A stretch of 64,000 nucleotides of DNA from Amycolatopsis sp. FDAARGOS 1241. GTDB lineage: Bacteria; Actinomycetota; Actinomycetes; Mycobacteriales; Pseudonocardiaceae. A program made the translations under genes and the position numbers. The notes under the pieces were generated by a model that did not search any database, had not been told where the DNA came from, and saw only the letters and a list, made by a program, of their open reading frames with translations. The first letter of the stretch is position 1. Every line of letters starts with the position of its first letter. Below, in pieces: positions 24,904 through 34,279 of the stretch. Location of the stretch: NCBI RefSeq assembly GCF_016889705.1, contig NZ_CP069526.1, positions 6,634,001 to 6,698,000 on the forward strand, written 5' to 3'.

Positions 24904-25515
24904 TCAGCGGGCCTTGGCCGCCCGCAGGGCGATCCACTGGCGCATGGCGTACTCGACGAGCGTGATCAGCGTCTGCTTCGTCGACTCGCGGTCCCGGGCG
25001 TCGCAGCGGACGATCGGGATGCTCGGGTCGATGGACAGGGCCTCGCGCACGTCGTTGATGTCGTGCTCGAGCACACCGTCGAACGTGTTGATGCCGACGA
25101 TGTAGGGCAGGCCGCGGTCTTCGAAGAAGTCGATCGGCGCGAACGAGTCCGCCAGGCGGCGCGTGTCCGCGAGCACGACCGCGCCGATGGCGCCCCGGAC
25201 CAGGTCGTCCCACATGAACCAGAAGCGCTGCTGGCCCGGGGTGCCGAACAGGTACAGGATCAGGTCGGCGTCGAGCGACACACGGCCGAAGTCCATCGCG
25301 ACCGTGGTGGTCGTCTTGTTCGGGGTCTGGTCGAGGTTGTCGATGCCGCGGCTCGCGTCGGTCATCATCGCCTCGGTGGTGAGCGGCACGATCTCCGACA
25401 CCGACCCCACGAAGGTCGTCTTGCCGGCACCGAAGCCGCCCGCGACGACGATCTTCGCCGATGTCATGGTCGGGGGTGCGGTTTCCCGCGGTGCCTTAAA
25501 GCCGACGGAGTCCAC
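24904..25515 (-). CDS. conservon small GTPase (CvnD-type ATP/GTP-binding protein)
   Basis: The 203-residue protein has a Ras-like GTPase core: P-loop VAGGFGAGKTTFVGSVSEI, switch region DQTPNKTTTTVAMDFGRV, the G3-like LFGTPGQQRFWFMW, and VGINTFDG in the G4 position. It is the last gene of a four-gene conservon (kinase, roadblock protein, DUF742 protein, GTPase) thought to form a membrane signalling complex resembling eukaryotic G-protein systems. The GTG start at 25515 lies inside the upstream gene, overlapping it by 20 bp. Confidence 0.92.
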   Translation of the reverse strand: MDSVGFKAPRETAPPTMTSAKIVVAGGFGAGKTTFVGSVSEIVPLTTEAMMTDASRGIDNLDQTPNKTTTTVAMDFGRVSLDADLILYLFGTPGQQRFWFMWDDLVRGAIGAVVLADTRRLADSFAPIDFFEDRGLPYIVGINTFDGVLEHDINDVREALSIDPSIPIVRCDARDRESTKQTLITLVEYAMRQWIALRAAKAR

Positions 25516-26278
25516 TCAAAACCCTTTCCATCAACATCAAGTGTGCTTCGGCGCCGTCATTGCCCGAAATCGTCCGGTGCACGGTGACGAGGCCCGCGTC
25601 GGCCGCGTCACTGATCAGCACCCTGGCGACACCCAGAGGCACCCGCAAGATCGCCGCGATCTCGGCGACCGAGCGCGGGCTCCGGCACTCTTCCATGATC
25701 GAGATGCTCTCGATCTGCTCCGCTGCCGCCTCGGGGAAGCCCCCCGCGACGACGTGGTCATTGGTGGAGATCAGCGTCTCGAGCTCGAGCGCGTAGTTCG
25801 CCCGGGTCCGGCCGCCGGTGAGAGCGTACGGCCGGACGATCGAGGTCTCCTCGGCCGGGTCCACCCGATCGGGTCGTTCCGGCCGCGTGAACGCGGCGGG
25901 CATCACGAACTCGCCGCTGGGCGGTCCGGGGTCGAAAAGCCCGCCTGGTCTGGGCCCGTCCGCATCGGTACTGCCCGGTGGAGAGACTAGAGAGGTCACA
26001 CGATCTCCTAACTCGGCCGGCGGCGGCGGTGGTGGTGCCGCCGGCGGTTCCTCCGCCGCGTGCGCTCCCGCGGGTGCGGACGGGGGTTCGGGGGACTGGG
26101 ACTCCTTGGTGCTCTTCTTCCGCTTCTTGCGCGAGCGGCCCGAATCGAGGCTGAAGGCGTTGAGGACGTCGGCGAACGTGCCGTCCTCCTCGTCGCGGGC
26201 AGCATCTTGTTCGCCCGCACGCGGGGGCTCGCCGCCGTCTCCGGGCTCTCCGCCGAATAATCCGGACCCCGTGCTCAT
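25496..26278 (-). CDS. DUF742 conservon protein (CvnC-type)
   Basis: The 260-residue protein ends in the DUF742 domain: RPYALTGGRTRANYALELETLIST, then EECRSPRSVAEIAAILRVPLGVARVLISDAADAGLV, a winged-helix-like segment, and LMERVLSGLRRL. The first 130 residues form an unusual extension that is Pro/Ala-rich with a lysine cluster (RSRKKRKKS); most family members are about 120-140 residues. It could act as a tether within the complex. It starts 7 bp after the roadblock gene and overlaps the GTPase start. Confidence 0.9.
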   Translation of the reverse strand: MSTGSGLFGGEPGDGGEPPRAGEQDAARDEEDGTFADVLNAFSLDSGRSRKKRKKSTKESQSPEPPSAPAGAHAAEEPPAAPPPPPPAELGDRVTSLVSPPGSTDADGPRPGGLFDPGPPSGEFVMPAAFTRPERPDRVDPAEETSIVRPYALTGGRTRANYALELETLISTNDHVVAGGFPEAAAEQIESISIMEECRSPRSVAEIAAILRVPLGVARVLISDAADAGLVTVHRTISGNDGAEAHLMLMERVLSGLRRL

Positions 26279-26285
26279 CGCGTTA

Positions 26286-26738
26286 TCATCCCACCGGTTC
26301 GCCGATCAGCGACCCTCCCGCGCCTTGCAGTTGGGCGCGGAGTTCGGGCGTGAGGATTTGGCCGACGCGGTCCACGAGCATCGTCATCTCGTAGGCCACC
26401 TGGCCGATGTCGCAGTTCGGCGCCGCGAGGACCGCGAGGCACGAACCGTCGCTGATGGACATCAGGACCATGATGCCGAGTTCCATCTCGACCACGGTCT
26501 CGTTCACGGCGCCGGCCTCGAAGCAGCGGGCCGCGCCCTGCGTGAGGCTCACGAGGCCCGAAGCCACCGCCGCGAGCTGGTCCGCGCGGTCCAGCGGCAG
26601 GCGGTTGGAAGCCGTGAGGAGGAGCCCGTCGGCCGACACCACGACGGCGTGCGCCACACCCGGGACTCGCTCGGCGAAGTCGTTCACCAGCCAGCCGAAC
26701 TGGTTCTGTTGCGGCTGTGCCGTATTCGGCGAGGTCAT
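26286..26738 (-). CDS. roadblock/LC7 conservon protein (CvnB-type)
   Basis: The 150-residue protein has the roadblock fold signature: FGWLVNDFAERVPGVAHAVVVSADGLLLTAS, then LDRADQLAAVASGLVSLT and the long helix-strand region ending LTPELRAQLQ. Roadblock proteins act as platforms or GTPase-activating partners for the small GTPase of the operon. Its ATG overlaps the kinase stop (ATGA at 26735-26738), so production is coupled. Confidence 0.93.
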   Translation of the reverse strand: MTSPNTAQPQQNQFGWLVNDFAERVPGVAHAVVVSADGLLLTASNRLPLDRADQLAAVASGLVSLTQGAARCFEAGAVNETVVEMELGIMVLMSISDGSCLAVLAAPNCDIGQVAYEMTMLVDRVGQILTPELRAQLQGAGGSLIGEPVG

Positions 26739-29700
26739 TCACCCTCCAGTTTTTCGTGGTTGGTCTCGGCGGCCTGCGCAGTGCGGTGTCGGCCGCGCTG
26801 GATGCCCTGCTGGAAACTGCTCAGGCGGCCACGCACGTCGTGCGCGTCGCGGGTCGGACGGGGGTTCGCCGCGCCGGAGGGCGGCGGGGCGCTGCCGGGG
26901 AGGAGCTGTTCCCCTCGGCGGCGCCGGGGCAATCCTGCCGAAGTGAACGAAGTGGGCGTCGACTGGGACACCGATTGGACGGTCCGCCACCCCTCGTCGG
27001 ACCCGAAAGACCAGTCCGCGGAGGGTGTCGCGGTGGGTTGCGGGGCCGCGGGGGGTGTCGCGGTGGGCTTCGAGGCCGCGGGGGATGTCGCGGTGGGCTT
27101 CGAGGCCGCGGCGGCCGCTTCCAGGTTCGCGACGGCGGCGGGCACCTGATTCGGGTCCACGGCCCGCGGGCCGGGTGGCAGGTTCGTGGCCGCCGGGCGC
27201 CGCGTGGGCAGCGCGTCGGGCTTGGCCGGCCGCGCGGGGTCGGGACGGCGTGAGGGCAGCGCTCCCGGCCGCGCGGTGGTGCCGTTGCCGTTGCCATCGG
27301 CCGGCGGCGCCCACACCCCCTGCGGGTCGAACGCCGGCGGCACCTGCTGGTCGGCGACCGGTCCCGGCGACGCGGTGCGGAACGCGCCCGCCACCCCCGA
27401 CCGGTCCGCAGTGGCCTGGTCATCTTGGCCGGCCGTCCCCGCGTCCTGCGCGGTGCGGAACACGTTCCCCATGCCGGACTGCTCCGTCGCCGGCTGCTGC
27501 CGGGCGGGAGCTTCGCCGCCCTGCGGCGCGAACGCCGACGGCGCCTCGGCGTCGAAGGAGCCCGCCGCGCGCTGCCGGTCGGCCTGCGGTTCCTCGCCCT
27601 GCGGCGCGAAGGCCGAGGGCGCCTGCCCGGCAGGAGCCGAACCGAACGGACCCGTGACACCCGGCCGGCCGGCCGGGGCATCCCCGCCCTGCGGCGCGAA
27701 GGCCGACGGCGTACCACCGAAGGCACTGGCCACACCGGACTGGTCCGCCGGAGTTTCACTGCCCTGCGGCGCGAAGGCCGACGGCGACTGCTCGGCAGGA
27801 GCCGAACCGAACGGACCCGCCACACCGGACTGGCCGGCCGGGACCTCTCCGCTCTGCCGCGGGAACGGCGACGGCACCCGCCTGGACCGTGGCGAACCGA
27901 ACGGACTGCCCACACCGGACCGGTCCGCCGGGACGTTCCCGCTCCGCGGCGCGAACGGCGACGGCGGTTGCTGCGCCGGAGCCGAATTCGCCGCAGCAGA
28001 GCCGAACGGCTCTCCCGCGGGTGCGGAGCCCGGGGCGGTGTCCTGGCGCGGCTGGGGGTCCGCTTCGAAGATGCCCGTCGCGGAGCCGTGCTGCGGGGCG
28101 ATCCCCGCGTCGGCCTCCTGCGGTGGGCCCTGCAGGCGGTCGAGCGCTTCGGCGCCCAGGCCCTGCGGCGCCGCCGGGTCGATCATGCCGTCGCGAACGT
28201 CCTGACGACCGCGGTTCACCCCACGCTGGAAGCTGGTCAGGCGGCCGCGGACGTCGACGGGGTCGCGCGCCGGCAGGGCCGGCTTGGCGGCCTCGGCGGC
28301 CGGCGCCTGTTCCGGCGTCGCGCTGCCCGGCATGAGCTGCTCGCCGCGACGGCGGCGCGGCAGCCCCGCCTTGGTGAACGCGGTGGGCTCGACCTGCGAC
28401 GCGGCCTGGACGGTGCGCCAGTTCTCGTCGCTCGCGAAGTCCCAGTCGCGCTCGCCCTGCTCCGGCGTGGTCTCCGGCGCGACACCCGGCTGCGCCTCGG
28501 CCGGCGCCGCCGGCTGCTCGCCCACCTTCGCGGCGGAGGTGTCCGCATCGGACTCTTCCGGGCCGGCCTTGTCACCGGACTCGTCACCGGTTTTGTCGGC
28601 GGCCTTGTCACCGGCCTTCTCACCAGGCTCGTCACGGGACTTGTCCGAACCGGACTTGTCCTCGGCGGACGGAGCCGGTGACCGGAACCAGGCCGAGAGC
28701 ATCTCGTCGAAGATCGGCGTGTTCTCGATCGTGATCTCGTTCGCGGACGGCGGCGGAACCTCCGGCACCTTCTGCGCGGCTTCGTTCCACCACTCGCTCA
28801 GCGTGGTGGCGTTGGCGGAGAACAGGTCCTTGCCCGAGGGCAGGTTGCCCTGGCGCTCGGGGACCGGCGCCTCGCCCCGCGGCTCGGGCTGGGGCTCGGG
28901 CCGCGGCGGCGGTACGTCCACGATCTGCGGCAGCTGGGGCACCGGCGGCGGCGCGTCGTCGCGCGGGATCGGGCTGAACAACGCGGTGCCGGAGATCTCG
29001 AGGTCCGACGGCGGGCGCACGCCCGGGTCGACGGCGTGCCCGTTGGCGTACCCGGCGAGATCGCTGGCCGAGGGCCACAGCTGCTGTTCGTCGGCGCCGG
29101 CGATCGGCTGCTGCGGCACCGCCGGAGCCGGCCGCGCCGAACCGTTCACCGGGCGCTGGCGCCGAGGCAGTCCGCCGGGATTCACGGGCGGCGCGGTCAC
29201 GCTGCTGAGCGGACCGGCCTTCGGCGCGTTGTCCACCGCGGCACCGGTGATGACCAGCTCCGGCGGAACCACGACGGTGGCCCGCACACCCACGATGTCC
29301 TTGCCACCGTGCAGCGAAACGCCGATGCGGTGGCGCCCGGCGAGGCGGCCGACCACGAACAGGCCCATCCGGCGCGACGTCGCGAGGTCGACCGAGCCGG
29401 CTTCGGTGAGGCGGCCGTTGGCTTCGACCACCTCGTACTCGTTCATGCCGATGCCCTTGTCGAGGATGTCGACGTTGAGCGAACCGTCCTCGGCCAGGCG
29501 CGTCGCCACGGTCACCTGCGTCTCCGGCGCGGAGAACGCGGTCGCGTTGTCGAGCAGCTCCGCGATCAGGCGCTGGACGTCGCTCGAGGCGAAGCCGACG
29601 ATCTTCACCGCCGGCGGCTGCTGTACCGAAACCCGCTGGTACTGCTCGATCTCCGACACGGCGGCGCGCAGCACGTCGTGCGCCGACACCGGCATGCCGG

Positions 29701-31228
29701 AGCGGCGCCCCGGCTCGGCGCCGGAGAGGACCATCAGGTTCTCGTTGTTGCGCCGCATCCGGGTGGCGAGGTGGTCGAGCTGGAACAGCGTCGCGAGCTG
29801 GTCGGCGTCCTCCTCGTCGCGCTCCAGCCGCTCGATCAGCTGCAGCTGCCGCTGCACGAGGCTCTGGCTGCGGCGCGAGAGGTTGACGAACACGCTCGAG
29901 TAACCGGCGCGCATCGCGGCCTGTTCGGTCGCGAGCTTCAGCACCTGGCTGTGCACCTTCTCGAACGCCCGGGCCACCTCGCCGATTTCGTCCTTCGCCC
30001 GCACGGGCACCGGGTCGACCTCGACGCTCTGCGCGCGGCCCTCCTGGATGTTGCGGACGGCGTCGGGCAGGTCCTTCTCGGCGACGTCGAGCGCACTGCG
30101 CCGCAGAGTCCGCAGCGACCGCAGGATCTGGCGCGCGATGAGAAACACGACGGCCGCCGCGGCGACCATGGCGGCGAACAGCAGCACGGCGAGCAGGCCG
30201 GCGCTGCTGCTGGCGTCCTCGACCAGCGCGGCCGACGCGTCGGTGGCGTCGGCGCTCATCCGGTCGGCGACCTCGGTGAGCTGGCCGACCACGGCGTCGG
30301 AGGAGGAGTTCCACTCCTGCGCCGGGATCCGGCGGAGCGCCTGGTCGCTGGACAGGCCCTGCTCACCGAGAACCATGCCGGTCATGCGCTTGCGGTCGTA
30401 GGACGTGTCGGGCTTGATCGTGCTGTCGAAGTCCTGGCGCTGCGGCGCAGTGGCCGCGGCGTTGAAGTCGTCGATCCGGTCGTCGTAGCGGAGTTCGGCG
30501 TCGCGGACGTCGCTCAGCTGCTGCGCGGTCAGAGTGCGATTGGCGATGCCGTAGTTCACCAGCGCCTGGCTGACCGACACCTGTTCCTTGGCGGCTTCGA
30601 GGTCGTGCAGCGCGCTCGGCGTGCCGCCCAGCGCGTCGGCGCTCGCGCCCGCGGCGACCGCGGTGTCGGCGCCGATCAGGGCCCCGGTGACGGCGTTGTA
30701 GTCGCCCACCGCCTCGGCGGCGTCGAGCAGGCCGGCCCCGACCTGCTGGCGGATCACGGCGATCTCGTTGACCTGCGCGGTGGCCGAGTTCACCGCACCG
30801 GACACACTGGACTCGGAGCCGCCCAGGCGATTGGCCGCGGTCAGGAACGGCTCGACGGCGGCGTCGGTCGCGGCGCGGGCCGCCTTGAGCTCGGGCGTGA
30901 CGCCGGCGGCGCCCTCCGTCAGCTGCGCCGCGGTGAGCGTGCGTTCCTTCTGCAGGCCGTCGGTGAGCTTGCGCAGCTGGGTGCTCAGCCTGACGAGCTG
31001 GTCGATCCGCTCGTAGTCGTCCGAGCGGCTGACCTGGCCGACGATCGCGGTGACGCCCAGCACCAGCGCGAGGACGATGGGGACCAGCGTCACCGCCGAG
31101 AGCTTGACCGGAATGCTCCAGTCCCGCCAGCGCAGCGCCGCGCGCCAGCTCGCGGCCCGGCTCGGCCGCCGAGGCGGCCGGCCGAGCAGCTTCTCAACAG
31201 GCACCTGGCCTTCTCCTGCAACGGTCAC
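26735..31228 (-). CDS. very long NIT-domain sensor histidine kinase (CvnA-type)
   Basis: About 1497 residues. After RWRDWSIPVKLSAV comes membrane segment 1, then an extracellular nitrate/nitrite-sensing-like helical domain, membrane segment 2 (LLFAAMVAAAAVVFLI), a HAMP region, a coiled helix pair (RSQSLVQRQLQLIERLERDE) and a kinase-type ATPase with the N-box AELLDNATAFS near residue 556 and DKGIGM. The last 850 residues are low-complexity Pro/Ala/Gln sequence, making it far longer than usual relatives. The tail motif LPRRRRGEQL...DVRGRLxSFQ is present twice. The start is GTG 31228 or in-frame GTG 31204; both have ribosome sites. It heads the conservon. Confidence 0.9.
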   Translation of the reverse strand: MTVAGEGQVPVEKLLGRPPRRPSRAASWRAALRWRDWSIPVKLSAVTLVPIVLALVLGVTAIVGQVSRSDDYERIDQLVRLSTQLRKLTDGLQKERTLTAAQLTEGAAGVTPELKAARAATDAAVEPFLTAANRLGGSESSVSGAVNSATAQVNEIAVIRQQVGAGLLDAAEAVGDYNAVTGALIGADTAVAAGASADALGGTPSALHDLEAAKEQVSVSQALVNYGIANRTLTAQQLSDVRDAELRYDDRIDDFNAAATAPQRQDFDSTIKPDTSYDRKRMTGMVLGEQGLSSDQALRRIPAQEWNSSSDAVVGQLTEVADRMSADATDASAALVEDASSSAGLLAVLLFAAMVAAAAVVFLIARQILRSLRTLRRSALDVAEKDLPDAVRNIQEGRAQSVEVDPVPVRAKDEIGEVARAFEKVHSQVLKLATEQAAMRAGYSSVFVNLSRRSQSLVQRQLQLIERLERDEEDADQLATLFQLDHLATRMRRNNENLMVLSGAEPGRRSGMPVSAHDVLRAAVSEIEQYQRVSVQQPPAVKIVGFASSDVQRLIAELLDNATAFSAPETQVTVATRLAEDGSLNVDILDKGIGMNEYEVVEANGRLTEAGSVDLATSRRMGLFVVGRLAGRHRIGVSLHGGKDIVGVRATVVVPPELVITGAAVDNAPKAGPLSSVTAPPVNPGGLPRRQRPVNGSARPAPAVPQQPIAGADEQQLWPSASDLAGYANGHAVDPGVRPPSDLEISGTALFSPIPRDDAPPPVPQLPQIVDVPPPRPEPQPEPRGEAPVPERQGNLPSGKDLFSANATTLSEWWNEAAQKVPEVPPPSANEITIENTPIFDEMLSAWFRSPAPSAEDKSGSDKSRDEPGEKAGDKAADKTGDESGDKAGPEESDADTSAAKVGEQPAAPAEAQPGVAPETTPEQGERDWDFASDENWRTVQAASQVEPTAFTKAGLPRRRRGEQLMPGSATPEQAPAAEAAKPALPARDPVDVRGRLTSFQRGVNRGRQDVRDGMIDPAAPQGLGAEALDRLQGPPQEADAGIAPQHGSATGIFEADPQPRQDTAPGSAPAGEPFGSAAANSAPAQQPPSPFAPRSGNVPADRSGVGSPFGSPRSRRVPSPFPRQSGEVPAGQSGVAGPFGSAPAEQSPSAFAPQGSETPADQSGVASAFGGTPSAFAPQGGDAPAGRPGVTGPFGSAPAGQAPSAFAPQGEEPQADRQRAAGSFDAEAPSAFAPQGGEAPARQQPATEQSGMGNVFRTAQDAGTAGQDDQATADRSGVAGAFRTASPGPVADQQVPPAFDPQGVWAPPADGNGNGTTARPGALPSRRPDPARPAKPDALPTRRPAATNLPPGPRAVDPNQVPAAVANLEAAAAASKPTATSPAASKPTATPPAAPQPTATPSADWSFGSDEGWRTVQSVSQSTPTSFTSAGLPRRRRGEQLLPGSAPPPSGAANPRPTRDAHDVRGRLSSFQQGIQRGRHRTAQAAETNHEKLEGE
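26786..28445 (-). repeat. duplicated kinase tail modules with repeats between
   Basis: Within the sensor kinase gene, 28200-28445 and 26786-27018 encode two copies of one module: DENWRTVQ or DEGWRTVQ, then AGLPRRRRGEQL, then DVRGRLTSFQ or DVRGRLSSFQ. Between them (27320-27970) the octapeptide PSAFAPQG occurs four times exactly, with three degenerate copies (PSPFAPRS, PSPFPRQS, PPAFDPQG). A shorter KPTATxPA repeat is encoded at about 27040-27110. The pattern suggests internal segment duplication and repeat expansion. Confidence 0.8.
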
Positions 31229-32185
31229 GAAAGTGACTCCCTGTCCCGCGTCGTGGCTGCCCGTGGGCGGTGTCCGGTGCTCCCGGAACGGTCCACGGCA
31301 TTCCGCCGACCCGCGCGATCGACCCCACTGGGGCACGACTGTGCAGACTCGTCACCGTGTTCTCCGGCGTGCTGCTTCCCGGGACTTTGCACGTGCACGG
31401 GGCAACTTGCGTACTGCACGGCGGTGGTCGAGGTCAACTTGTCTGTGCCTATCGATCGCTGCGGTCAGCTGGGCCAAAGAATCGTACACCAATGTCCGCC
31501 GAGCTTATTGTCTTCGGCTTCGCGTCGTTGACCTGGGAAAAGTCGATTCGGCCCAGGCCGGGAGCCCGGGATTCGACCCACCCCGGGCCCGAAGAGGGAA
31601 TTCCGGTTACCGGTTGCTCCGGGTCGCGCCGCCGAGCAGTCACCCGATCAGCCCACGGAGGGTAGTCAAATCCCTCGGAGGACCTACGCTCCGTGCCCCC
31701 ATCGGGTGGGCTAGACCTCAAGTTGAACCCGATGTTGTGGTCCGGCAGCGACTCACCGCTCGAAGCGGTGATTTCTTTCAGCATCCGCCACCGGCCTGCG
31801 AATCCCCGCCTCGCCCCTCAGCCGAGCGACGCGAGGCCCCGGCGACCACCCCGCAGTTCGGCTACCGGGCGTCACAACATTCGTCGGATCATTGTTCGTG
31901 GCTCAACCATTTGCCGCAGTGTTCCTCAGCTGCGACAACGTGGCGTGACATTGACTCTCACTATTCCGAGTGATCTGTTCGTGATCTTCGCGAGGGTTCC
32001 CGTTTTCGTACATTTCCAGCCCGAAAACGAATTCCCGAGCCCCTTCCGCGGAACCGGCTTTTTCCCGTCCCGGACGCCGTCGTTACTATGGCCGCCTCCC
32101 AGTCCGCAAGGGCAGACCGGGTGCCACTCGACCGAGGGGGCCCCAGGAGGGCCACCACCACGGACGCAAGTTGCCGGAGGCACTG
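31229..32185. other. long intergenic region upstream of two divergent operons
   Basis: About 950 bp separate the conservon start from the DUF485/symporter operon. No frame here looks like a real protein in codon use or similarity. The part from about 31880 to 32080 is relatively AT-rich and probably holds the symporter promoter. A TCGAATCCC stretch near 31560 on the minus strand is reminiscent of a tRNA T-arm but has no cloverleaf around it. Confidence 0.4.
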
Positions 32186-32614
32186 ATGCACAACGTCGCG
32201 CCCACCCCCGCGACGGGAACCCCGCAAGAGGAGACCGGACAGCTGCCGGCCATGTTCGCCCGCGAGGGCGCGGAGCCGGCCCGGACCACCCGGCGCGGTC
32301 CCGACTACGAACTGATCCAGCGCAGCCCCGAGTTCGGCGCGCTGCGCAGGCGGTTCCGCAGATTCGTCTTCCCGATGAGCGCCGGCTTCTTCATCTGGTA
32401 CCTCACCTACGTCGTACTGGCCGCCTACGCGAACGACTTCATGAGCACCCGCGTGTTCGGCATGGTCAACGTCGGCATGCTGCTCGGCCTCGGACAGTTC
32501 CTGACCACGGCCCTGATCACCCTCGTCTACGTCCGCTTCGCCGATCGCGAGGTGGACCCGCGCGTTGCCGAACTGAGGCAACGGGCCGCCGTGACGGAAG
32601 GACCCCGCAAGTGA
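32186..32614 (+). CDS. DUF485 membrane protein, symporter partner
   Basis: The 142-residue protein has two membrane segments (FPMSAGFFIWYLTYVVLAAYA and VNVGMLLGLGQFLTTALITLVYV) and the DUF485 motif between them. Its cytoplasmic N-terminus contains SPEFGALRRRFRRFVFP. DUF485 proteins (YjcH) are encoded directly upstream of ActP-type acetate/solute symporters and probably assist them. GGAGG precedes the ATG by five bases. Its TGA overlaps the GTG of the symporter gene (GTGA at 32611-32614), a tightly coupled pair. Confidence 0.9.
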   Translation: MHNVAPTPATGTPQEETGQLPAMFAREGAEPARTTRRGPDYELIQRSPEFGALRRRFRRFVFPMSAGFFIWYLTYVVLAAYANDFMSTRVFGMVNVGMLLGLGQFLTTALITLVYVRFADREVDPRVAELRQRAAVTEGPRK

Positions 32615-34206
32615 CCAGCACCGCGCTCGCCGAAAGCGCGCCGGCCAGCAATCCGCTCGTGAACACGGGGGTGTTCGCGGTCTTCGTCGCCTTCACCCTG
32701 TTCGTGGTCTACCGGGCGGGCCACCGCGGCAAGAAGACCACATCCGACTACTACGCGGCCGACAGCGTCTTCACCGGGCGGCAGAACGGCGTCGCCCTGT
32801 CCGGCGATTTCCTCTCTGCCGCGTCGTTCCTCGGGATCGCGGGCGCCATCGCGATCCACGGCTACGACGGCTTTCTCTACTCGATCGGCTTCCTCGTCGC
32901 GTGGCTGGTCGACTTGCTGCTGATCGCGGAGCTGCTGCGCAACACCGGCCGCTTCACGATGGGCGACGTACTGAGCTTCCGCATGAAGCAGCGCCCGGTC
33001 CGCGCGGCGTCGGCGACCTCGACGCTCGTGATCTCGTTCTTCTACATGCTCGCGCAGATGGCGGGCGCCGGTGGTCTGGTCGCGCTGCTGCTCGACGTGC
33101 ACTCGCGCCTCGGCCAGTCGCTCGTGATCGGCGTCGTCGGCCTGGTCATGGTCGTCTACGTACTGGTCGGCGGCATGAAGGGCACCACGTGGGTGCAGAT
33201 CATCAAGGCCAGCATCCTGCTCGCCGCCGCGACGCTGATCACCGTGTTCCTGCTGGGCAAGTTCGGGTTCAACTTCTCCAACCTGCTCACCGCGGCCACC
33301 GACAGGAGCCCGATGGGTACGGCCCTGCTCGAGCCAGGCGGCTCGTACGGCGCCAACGGCACCACACGCCTGGACTTCGTGTCCCTGTCGCTGGCCCTGA
33401 TTCTCGGCGTCGCCTCATTGCCCCACGTGCTGATGCGCTTCTACACCGTGCCGAACTCACGCGAGGCTCGGCGCTCGGTCGTCTGGGCCACCTCCTGCAT
33501 GTTCGTGTTCTACCTGTGCACGCTGGTGATCGGCTTCGGCGCCGCGGCGCTCGTGGGCACGGACGAGATCAAGGCCGCTCCCGGCGGTGAGAACTCCGCG
33601 GCCCCGCTGCTGGCCCTGCACATCGGCGGCACGCTGCTGCTGGGCATCATCTCGGCGGTCGCGTTCGCGACGATCCTCGCCGTGGTCGCGGGCCTGACGA
33701 TCACCGCGTCGGCCTCCTTCGCCCACGACGTCTACGCGAACATCTTCAAGCGCGGTAAGGCCGAACCGGCCGACGAGGTGCGGGTCGCCCGCCTGACCGC
33801 CCTGGTCGTCGGCGTCATGGCCATCCTCGGCGGCATTCTCGCCAACGGGCAGAACATCGCGTTCCTCGTGGCGCTCGCCCTGGCCGTCGCCGCGTCGGCC
33901 AACATGTCGACGATCCTGTACTCGCTGTTCTGGAAGCGGTTCAACACCACGGGCACGCTGTGGAGCATCTACGGCGGCCTCGCCGCGTGCGTCGTGCTCG
34001 TGTTCTTCTCCCCGGTCGTTTCGGGCGAAGCGGACTCGATCTTCACGAGCGTCGACTTCAGCTGGTTCCCGCTCAAGAACCCCGGACTGGTCTCCATCCC
34101 GTTCTCGTTCCTGTGCGGTTTCGCCGGCACGATGTTCGGCCGCAAGGAGGAGTCGACCAAGCACGCCGAGATGGAGGTCCGGTCCTTGACCGGCATCGGC
34201 TCCTGA
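32611..34206 (+). CDS. actP: sodium:solute symporter, ActP (acetate) type
   Basis: About 531 residues with some 13 membrane segments in the sodium/solute symporter fold. Family landmarks are TTSDYYAADSVFTGRQNGVALSGDFLSAASFLGIAGA, the sodium-site-region QMAGAGGLVALL, LVGGMKGTTWVQIIKA and LPHVLMRFYTVPNSREARRSV. It closely resembles cation/acetate symporters that take up short-chain monocarboxylates; acetate, propionate or pyruvate are all possible. The GTG start overlaps the DUF485 stop. A 13-bp stem terminator follows 33 bp after the stop. Short-chain acid uptake fits the acyl-CoA metabolism elsewhere in the window. Confidence 0.9.
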   Translation: MTSTALAESAPASNPLVNTGVFAVFVAFTLFVVYRAGHRGKKTTSDYYAADSVFTGRQNGVALSGDFLSAASFLGIAGAIAIHGYDGFLYSIGFLVAWLVDLLLIAELLRNTGRFTMGDVLSFRMKQRPVRAASATSTLVISFFYMLAQMAGAGGLVALLLDVHSRLGQSLVIGVVGLVMVVYVLVGGMKGTTWVQIIKASILLAAATLITVFLLGKFGFNFSNLLTAATDRSPMGTALLEPGGSYGANGTTRLDFVSLSLALILGVASLPHVLMRFYTVPNSREARRSVVWATSCMFVFYLCTLVIGFGAAALVGTDEIKAAPGGENSAAPLLALHIGGTLLLGIISAVAFATILAVVAGLTITASASFAHDVYANIFKRGKAEPADEVRVARLTALVVGVMAILGGILANGQNIAFLVALALAVAASANMSTILYSLFWKRFNTTGTLWSIYGGLAACVVLVFFSPVVSGEADSIFTSVDFSWFPLKNPGLVSIPFSFLCGFAGTMFGRKEESTKHAEMEVRSLTGIGS

Positions 34207-34238
34207 ACGAGCGGTGGTACTGAACTCGTACTGAACTA

Positions 34239-34269
34239 AAGGGGCGGGTCCGGAGTGGACCCGCCCCTT
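34239..34269. terminator. strong bidirectional terminator
   Basis: AAGGGGCGGGTCC (34239-34251) and GGACCCGCCCCTT (34257-34269) form a perfect 13-bp stem with loop GGAGT. The flanking A- and T-rich ends work in both directions. It separates the symporter from the convergent TetR gene. Confidence 0.85.
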
Positions 34270-34279
34270 CTGTTCGCGC

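Noticed and set aside
27030..27115. minisatellite-type regulatory repeat
   Set aside because: The short DNA repeat is in frame inside the kinase gene and encodes KPTATxPA repeats, so it is coding.
31555..31580. tRNA-like T-arm on the minus strand
   Set aside because: Only a TCGAATCCC-like stretch; no acceptor, anticodon or D-arm pairing around it.
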